In this document: positions 58,043 through 64,000 of the stretch, one piece after another
How positions within the stretch are numbered: position 1 is the stretch's first letter
Layout of the letters: every line of letters begins with the position of its first letter
Assembly: GCA_023525975.1 (NCBI GenBank)
Contig: CM042042.1
Location: 9,059,501 to 9,123,500 of the forward strand
Direction of reading: 5' to 3'
DNA from: Smallanthus sonchifolius
Lineage: Eukaryota; Streptophyta; Magnoliopsida; Asterales; Asteraceae
Length of the DNA: 64,000 nucleotides
Notes under the pieces: model-generated
Told to the model about the DNA's origin: nothing
Seen by the model: only the letters and a program-made list of their open reading frames with translations
Databases searched by the model: none
Made by a program: the position numbers and the translations under genes

Positions 58043-58047
<5 letters not shown>
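57640..58047. mobile_element. near-perfect palindromic MITE in TA microsatellite
   Basis: The two halves are inverted copies of each other from gggtgaaaactcatatgagt at the left to the inverted right end gggttagaatggaaacccat. They meet near the central palindrome gttgttacatatgtaacaac at 57831-57850. It is flanked by (TA)n on both sides. Non-coding. Confidence 0.85.
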
Positions 58048-58049
<2 letters not shown>

Positions 58050-58099
<50 letters not shown>

Positions 58100-59180
58100 T
58101 TTAATTATATATTGTGTGCATTCACGTTTCTTAATATATAGTATATTATGTTGTTTGCTTGTATGTTAAGAGTGAATACATATTATGTTACATATATTTG
58201 CATTAATAATAGGTTGTTATTTATATTTATTGAATATATAGATTATAATGTTTATTTTTTATGTTGAGTATTTTTTAAAAAAAACTAATAATTTGTGTAG
58301 TCCAAAATATTTAGACCCAAATGTTTGATAATCATTAGTTAATAAAAAAGTTTAAGTCCAATATTTCAAAGTTAAAACCCAATTGGTTTTAAAACCGAAA
58401 AAACCGAAACCGAAAAAACCGAACCCAAATGGTTTTAGAAAACCCAAAACCGAACTTTCGAGTTTTGGTTTGGGTTTACCCCAAAACCGACCCAAACCGA
58501 CCCATGCACACCCCTACTCAAAATGCTTCACAACATGAAGATTAAATATTGACAATAATCCTATCAACCTACTTTCGATAGAAATTCTAATTCTCTATTA
58601 AACTTCTCAGCAGCGGTGAATGTTTGCTGCAAAAAAAATGATCCGTTATTATGTTTGCCTTGATTTGACAAAAAAATGAGAAATGATAAACTCATAATGT
58701 AGTGTTTGGTTTGCACTTGAGAATCATTATATACTGGAATGGAAATGGGAATGAGTATGAGTTTAATTAACATGTTGGAATAGAAATGGGAAGGAAATCC
58801 TGATCATGTTCTATTTTATCCAAACAAACAAGACCATAAGCTGAATCTAAAATCGATCACCACATGTGATGTCTACATTAAATAAACAGAAACCTTTTAA
58901 TAAACAGAAATCAATTTCAACTCTGACAAAATAAACTCTCGGAGTACACAAGCACCGTCCTCGGCCACAACGGTGGTGGCGAAGGCTGCGCGGAACATCG
59001 AACACATTTTCTGATGGTAAGCTAATGGAGTAATTACTAATTAGCCAATTCATGTAGGGAAACATTACAAACAAACGATCAATTTTAGGAAGTGACACTG
59101 AATAGAGAAGAACGGGAGAGTCCAACGTCTTCTTGATTGCTTGAAAGGACTGAATGAGAATTTGGGTTTGACACTCAAAG
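58050..59180. other. region without a recognised gene
   Basis: It contains a (TA)n tract (58050-58100), aaaaccgaaaaaaccgaac repeats (58385-58510) and a small gtttggtttg inverted pair (58695-58835). A short minus frame near 58564-58640 (AAEKFNRELEFLSKVG) resembles an exon but is unidentified. Confidence 0.45.
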
Positions 59181-59402
59181 GATGGGTGGTTGTAGTGGGG
59201 TGGCGGTGGTAGAAGGTGGTGGTGGTGGGTGGTGGAGGGGGCGAAAGTGGTGGTGGTGGGAGGGGGCGGTGGGTGGTGGTGACGGTGGCGGTGGTCAGAG
59301 GTGGCAATAGGTGGTGGCGGCGGGCGGGCGGAGGCGGCGGTGGGTGGTGGAGGTGGTGGTGGGTTGTGGTTGGTGGTGGTGGTAGGAGGGTGTGGTGGTT
59401 GT
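59180..59402. repeat. GGT-rich low-complexity tract
   Basis: Irregular ggtggtggtgg / ggcggtggtgg repeats with strong strand asymmetry. Open frames on both strands are artefacts of the repeat. It abuts the end of the copia element. Confidence 0.9.
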
Positions 59403-59562
59403 GATAATGGAATTCTCTCTGATTGATTTAGAGAGATATATTTCTATTATATACAATATTACAAAACTAAAGAAAAAGGAAAGTCAATAACAATACATAT
59501 CTACAATTGAATACACATAACTACAGGAGGAAGACTAGGAGTGATTGTTGAAGTTGCCAATA
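59399..59562 (-). repeat. 3' terminal region (short LTR) of the copia element
   Basis: It lies downstream of the copia stop. It has an AT-rich core (agagagatatatttctattatatac on the plus strand) and ends in TTATCACA on the minus strand, next to the GGT tract. Its size and position fit a short copia LTR. The 5' partner is not in the window, so the exact start is unproven. Confidence 0.5.
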
Positions 59563-61620
59563 TTATCTTTTATCTCCCTGCAAGCGAAACGGCGGCAGAC
59601 AAACTCGAAGCAAATCCCGAAAATGTTCAAACTGTTGGCGTGGCAGGCTCTTAGTAAAAATGTCCGTAGGTTGAAGCTTGGTAGGAACAAACTGAGTATG
59701 CAATCTCCCTGACATAACCAACTCACGAACAAAATGATAATCTAAGTCAATATGCTTGGCTCGTTTGTGAGACACCGGATTTTGACTCATGAATAAGGCG
59801 CTTCGGTTGTCACACAAAAGAGTCGGACGTGAAGGAGGGAGAGCATGAAGTTCCTTCAAAAGGTGAGTGATCCAGACAATCTCAGCTGCTGCGTTTGCCA
59901 TGGCCCGATACTCCGACTCACAACTAGACCGGGAAACCGTCGGTTGTTTCTTGGCGCTCCAAGACACTAAGTTGCCACCTAGAAAAATCGAATAACCATA
60001 TGTGGACCTCCGAGTCTCAATACATCTTGCCCAGTCCGCATCCGAGTACCCCAAAATAGCTGATGACGTAGGACGAGTAAACACGAGACCATGAGATATA
60101 GTACCTTTAACATATCGGAGAATTCGCTTAACCAATTGGAAATGTTTTTCTGTCGGAGCATGTAAGTGTTGACATGCTTGGTTGACGGCATAGGCTAAGT
60201 CGGGTCTAGTGATGGTTAAATATTGAAGGGCTCCAACAATGGAGCGGTAGAAAGTGGGATCGGAGTACGGAGTGCCATCCGAAGTGAAGGTATCGGAGGT
60301 CGATAATGGAGTAGGAGCAGGCTTAGCATGGCATAAACCGGCACGGGTGATGATGTCGTTAGCATATTTTGTTTGAGTGAGAAAAAGGGTCGAGCCGGAT
60401 TGGATAACCTCAAGACCAAGGAAATAGTTCAAGGAGCCAAGGTCTTTGATGGCAAACTCTTGATGAAGACGACTCGTGAACGTAGAAAGTAGAGAGGGTT
60501 CGTTTCCCGTAAGAATGAGATCGTCTACGTAAACAAGCAGGTACATGAGAGAGTCACCTTGGTGAAAAATAAAAAGGGACGGATCGGCACGGCTACATGA
60601 GAAGCCGAATGACAAAAGGAAGGAGCTAAGTCTATGGAACCAAGCACGAGGGGCTTGCTTAACGCCGTAGAGAGCCTTATTAAGTTTGCAAACATGAGTT
60701 GGGAATTTCGGATCAACGAAACCTGGTGGTTGCTCCATGTAAACGGTTTCAGAGAGAGAGCCGTTGAGAAAGGCATTATTCACATCGAGTTGGTGAAGAG
60801 ACCAACCGTTAATGACGGCTAAGGAAAGGACGATGCGAATGGTGGAGGCCTTTACAACGGGGCTAAAGGTATGAGTGAAGTCAAGACCCGGTATTTGCGT
60901 GAAGCCTTGAGCCACAAGGCGGGCTTTGTGACGGTCCAACGAACCATCGGAATGGTATTTGGTTCGGTAGACCCATTTCGAACCAACAACATTGGTGGAG
61001 GGAGGACGTGGGACAAGAGACCACGTATGATTTCGACGAAGAGCTTGAAGTTCGGATTTCATGGCATCCATCCAATGAGCATATTTAGAAGCACTTTTAT
61101 AACCTTTAGGGTCAGTAGCAGTTAAAAGGGCTGCATGGAGACATGAGTGCATGGCTAGGGAAAGGTATGAAGTGTGCTTTGGATTTGGTTTGAAAGTGCC
61201 AACCTGAGAGTGGGTCACCATTGGGTGAGACGATGCTGCAGAGGGTTGGGCGGCAACAAGAGGCGGAGGGGATGGAGATGAGTCAGGCGAGGTAGCGGGT
61301 GAGGGTGGGTCGGGGTTGAATGGTGAGGGTGATACCGGTGATGGTGGGTCAACGTTATGGTGGACAACAGTGGGTGGCGAAATGGTGGAAACATCATTTT
61401 TGCATAAAGAACATGGTGGGGCAGGTTTAAGGTTGACTTTGGATGAGGATTTTTGAGTTGTTGGAAGCGGGTTAGAGTGAGAAAAGGTGATGGGTTCATG
61501 AAAAGTTGATAAAAAAAGATTGGCCAAATTGGTATGAGAGGACTCACTGTTGTATGGAAAAAAAGACCCGTCAAAGCGAGCATGACGCGTGACATACATA
61601 CGGGAAGATGCTGGATCGAA
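59563..61620 (-). pseudogene. Ty1/copia polyprotein, 3' half, cut by an LTR insertion
   Basis: The frame is open from the insertion point at 61620 to the stop at 59563 (about 685 codons). It starts in the integrase C-terminal region (FDPASSRMYVTRHARFDGSF), then a Pro/Ser-rich linker. The reverse transcriptase has WVYRTKYHSDGSLDRHKARL, QLDVNNAFLNG and YVDDLIL, and RNase H has YSDADWA and SSCESEYRAMA, ending KHIDLDYHFVREL. The domain order IN-RT-RH identifies Ty1/copia. Upstream Gag, protease and integrase core are displaced by the gypsy-type LTR that begins at 61623. The remaining frame has no stops, so the copia copy was young when interrupted. Confidence 0.93.
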
Positions 61621-61622
61621 AC
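61618..61622. repeat. likely target-site duplication of the second LTR element
   Basis: GAAAC directly precedes the TG of the LTR and lies inside the copia codons for Phe-Asp. The partner copy would be beyond the right window edge. Confidence 0.45.
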
Positions 61623-61969
61623 TGTCACACCCCGCCAGGGCGGAAACGCGAGGCGCGACTTTCAGTGGTTTTCAAAGCATATGATTACCGCAAACACATA
61701 CATGTAATTGGATACATAACTGAATTTAAAATATTTACATTACAAAATATCAATTTGAGTTTACAAATGTTTAAGATTTCGCAAATATGACTCAAGACCA
61801 TGAGTTATACAAGAGAAATCCTCCCAAAAGCCGTATCCACGTGCATGCATGTAACCTACATTGCTAACCTGATGACCACGTTCAATTTCCTGAAAACATA
61901 CTTAAAACTGTCAACACGAGGTTGGTGAGTTCACAAGTTATTATAAAGAGTTATCATAAACCCAATGTT

Positions 61970-62435
61970 TAAATCTGATCTTTTTGTCGATCAAAACTCT
62001 TTGAGAAACCTGATCATTTTAACCTGATCAGTACTCTTTCGTTTAAACCTGATCACTTTAACCTGATCAGAATTCTTTACTTTAAACCTGATCACTTTAC
62101 CCTGATCAGAACACTTTTGTGTAAAACCTGATCATTTTAACCTGATCAGAACTCTTTTTGATAAACCTGATCACTTTACCCTGATCAGAACTCTTTTGTG
62201 TAAAACCTGATCATTTTAACCTGATCAGAACTCTTTTGATAAACCTGATCATTTTAACCTGATCAGAACCCTTTTGTGTAAAACCTGATCATTTTAACCT
62301 GATCAGAACCCTTTTGTGTAAAACCTGATCATTTTAACCTGATCAGAACCCTTTTGTGTAAAACCTGATCATTTTAACCTGATCAGAACCCTTTTGTATA
62401 AAACCTGATCATTTTAACCTGATCAGAACTCTTTT
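61970..62435. repeat. CCTGATCATTTTAACCTGATCAG minisatellite
   Basis: About eleven units of 42-45 bp, each with two tgatca palindromes (aacctgatcattttaacctg then atcagaac) joined by ccttttgtgtaa or ctctttttgat. Copies in the middle are nearly identical. Confidence 0.92.
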
Positions 62436-63084
62436 TGTATGTATTACCAATGAATATGATTACTAATCCGATCTATTGACCCCATTTGTAAGCTTGCAAG
62501 GAATACAAAATAGTATGTAATGTACGAGACCGTAACCAAACCCCAACTTTCTGTGCCTCCCCTCGCCTTTCTGCGAGTAAGACAATATGCGGTCATTCGG
62601 CCATTTTGACCCCTGGTTAGCGCGACTAACCATGACCGGAGGCGTCACCCCCAATAGTACTATTCATATAATCCCGGGCTAAATCCATAGCTAATGGTTA
62701 CTAATTTATTACGAGGACTTTAAGCGCTTTATTGTTCCCTCAATACATACATACGGTCAGATCATTAGTTCTATTCATTTATACACAAAAGTCTTTTACA
62801 AGTATGTTTCCACCCCAAATCATTTCAAAAACGTAGAAAAAGGGGAATTAGTGAAACTCACCTCGACAGTATGAATGCTAGCAAAAATTTTGAATGACGG
62901 CAGATTCGCCTATCCGTATCCTATTTACACAAGGATAACATACACGTTAAGACTACTCGTCTTAAACGCAATTTGTTCATTTGACCTAGCCGATCTGATT
63001 ACTTTTGTTTTAATTATCTTTTTAGTTTTTCCAACCTTGTTTTGTTATGAAAATAGTTCTGAGTTACTGCCTTAAGGGGCTGAT

Positions 63085-63420
63085 GAACAGGTATCGAAAC
63101 TTTCTTAGTTTCGATTGAACAGAACAGATGTCGAAACTTCCTAGTTTCGACTGAGTGAAATAGGTATCGAAACTACCTAGTTTCGATTGGCAAGAATAGT
63201 ATCGAAACTACCTAGTTTCGATTGTACACAGGTATCGAAACTTCCTAGTTTCGATTGAGTAAATAGATATCGAAACTCCTAGTTTCGATAGAACAACCGG
63301 TAGCGAAACTCCTAGTTTCGATTGAACAACCGGTATCGAAACTCCTAGTTTCGATCAATAGGTATCGAAACTCCTAGTTTCGATTGACTAACAGGTATCG
63401 AAACTATAGTTTCGATATCT
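63085..63420. repeat. palindromic tandem array ATCGAAACT...AGTTTCGAT
   Basis: About eleven units with inverted arms tcgaaact / agtttcga and loops tcct, acct, cct or none (the last reads cgaaactatagtttcg). Spacers vary. The arms match the array at 5595-5945. Confidence 0.92.
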
Positions 63421-64000
63421 GCACTTTGATTTACAGAATTCACTCTGTATATTTTTATGTTCAAATCTTGAGTTTGACACAGTTTTCTTGTTATCTTACT
63501 TGCGTTTGAACGATTTGTATGTTTAGTTACGGTTTTAAAGCAAATAATATGTATGGTATCGAGTTTTTACCTCAAACCGAGAATGGCGATCTTTAGAGAA
63601 AAACAGAGAAGTAGTCTTGAATCTTTTGAGCTTTCTTCAAGAACACTTGAAATTCTCCTTATGACACCGAATTATGGTGATTTTCGCTTTAAAACTGGAC
63701 TTCGATTTGAAAGGGAATTGGGAATTTGCCGTAAGAAAAGAGAAGGTTTGAAAGGAATGGTGAAGTTTCGTCTGAAGAGTATGGTTTTCATCTGAATCAA
63801 AGCGAATCAGGCAAGTGGGAGCATGGCTCCCCTGACTCTCGGCCAAGAAAGTCAAGAAGTTGTTTAGGGGTTAATGATAACCAATTTTTAAATATTAATT
63901 TATTATGGTATTAGTATCAATTAGAGTTTTAAAGGGGTAATTTAATTCAGTTTCGATTCTTCACGGTATTATAATTTTTAACCATTTTATGGCTCGTTGA

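Larger units (their letters stand above)
61623..64000 (-). repeat. LTR of a second gypsy-type element, truncated by the window
   Basis: It begins TGTCACACCCCGCCAGGGCG and interrupts the copia gene. Features and their order match the first LTR (4176-6439): a ggttggtgagttc segment near the left, a minisatellite in the middle, a TCGAAACT palindrome array to the right, and ctctcggccaagaaagtc near the end. It is therefore probably a related family in the same (minus) orientation, which would make this the 3' LTR or a solo LTR. No coding. Confidence 0.75.

Noticed and set aside
59216..59404. Gly/Val-rich open frame
   Set aside because: It comes from the GGT-rich repeat; frames are open on both strands and have no domain.
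63553..63795. 80-codon frame at the right end
   Set aside because: It lies inside the second LTR, has no domain, and its reverse frame is equally open.

Overview
This is nuclear DNA of a flowering plant, almost certainly a eudicot: it carries relics of TIR-NBS resistance genes (a class missing from grasses) and is otherwise packed with plant transposable elements of every major class. The repeat types look like those of the daisy family (Asteraceae), but that is an impression and was not tested. I see no complete ordinary host gene and no RNA gene. Most of the window is transposons, nested transposons and small captured or decayed host fragments. Layout: 1-6439 is the 5' part of a Ty3/gypsy element on the minus strand, with an open gag-pol reading frame (1240 codons inside the window), a primer-binding site and a 2.26-kb LTR. 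6548-8250 holds two foldback MITEs in TA microsatellite. 8260-11172 is Helitron territory with a cinnamyl-alcohol-dehydrogenase-like exon fragment. 11197-24558 holds two members of one Mutator-like (MULE) family: a decayed large copy (A) whose OTU-protease exon is amplified five times in tandem, and a non-coding relative (C) full of TATAG repeats with a pogo-like insertion. 24559-29960 has no gene I recognise, only a Helitron and simple repeats. 29974-43716 is a small cluster of three TIR resistance-gene relics. The first is split by a 5.2-kb CACTA transposon, and its paralogue preserves the empty site. Foldback, Harbinger and hAT remnants lie between. 43966-50276 is MULE copy B, which looks intact: a perfect 9-bp target duplication, a four-exon gene for a FAR1/MULE-transposase/SWIM/OTU protein of 969 residues, and a separate 443-residue accessory ORF. 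50277-59180 is a mosaic of MITEs (four more inside TA tracts), a hAT MITE with its target duplication, and a fragment of a MAP65 microtubule-associated protein gene. 59399-61622 is the 3' part of a Ty1/copia element, broken by a second gypsy-type LTR that runs to the window end. How the parts work together: MULE B is the one plausible autonomous DNA element; copies A and C share its ends and could be mobilised by it. The MULEs, the CACTA and the two gypsy LTRs each carry tandem arrays of their own short CpG-containing palindrome, which is the most striking repeated theme. The MULE family, with a transposase-OTU module and an accessory-ORF module separated by internal copies of the end palindromes, is the best candidate here for something not well described.
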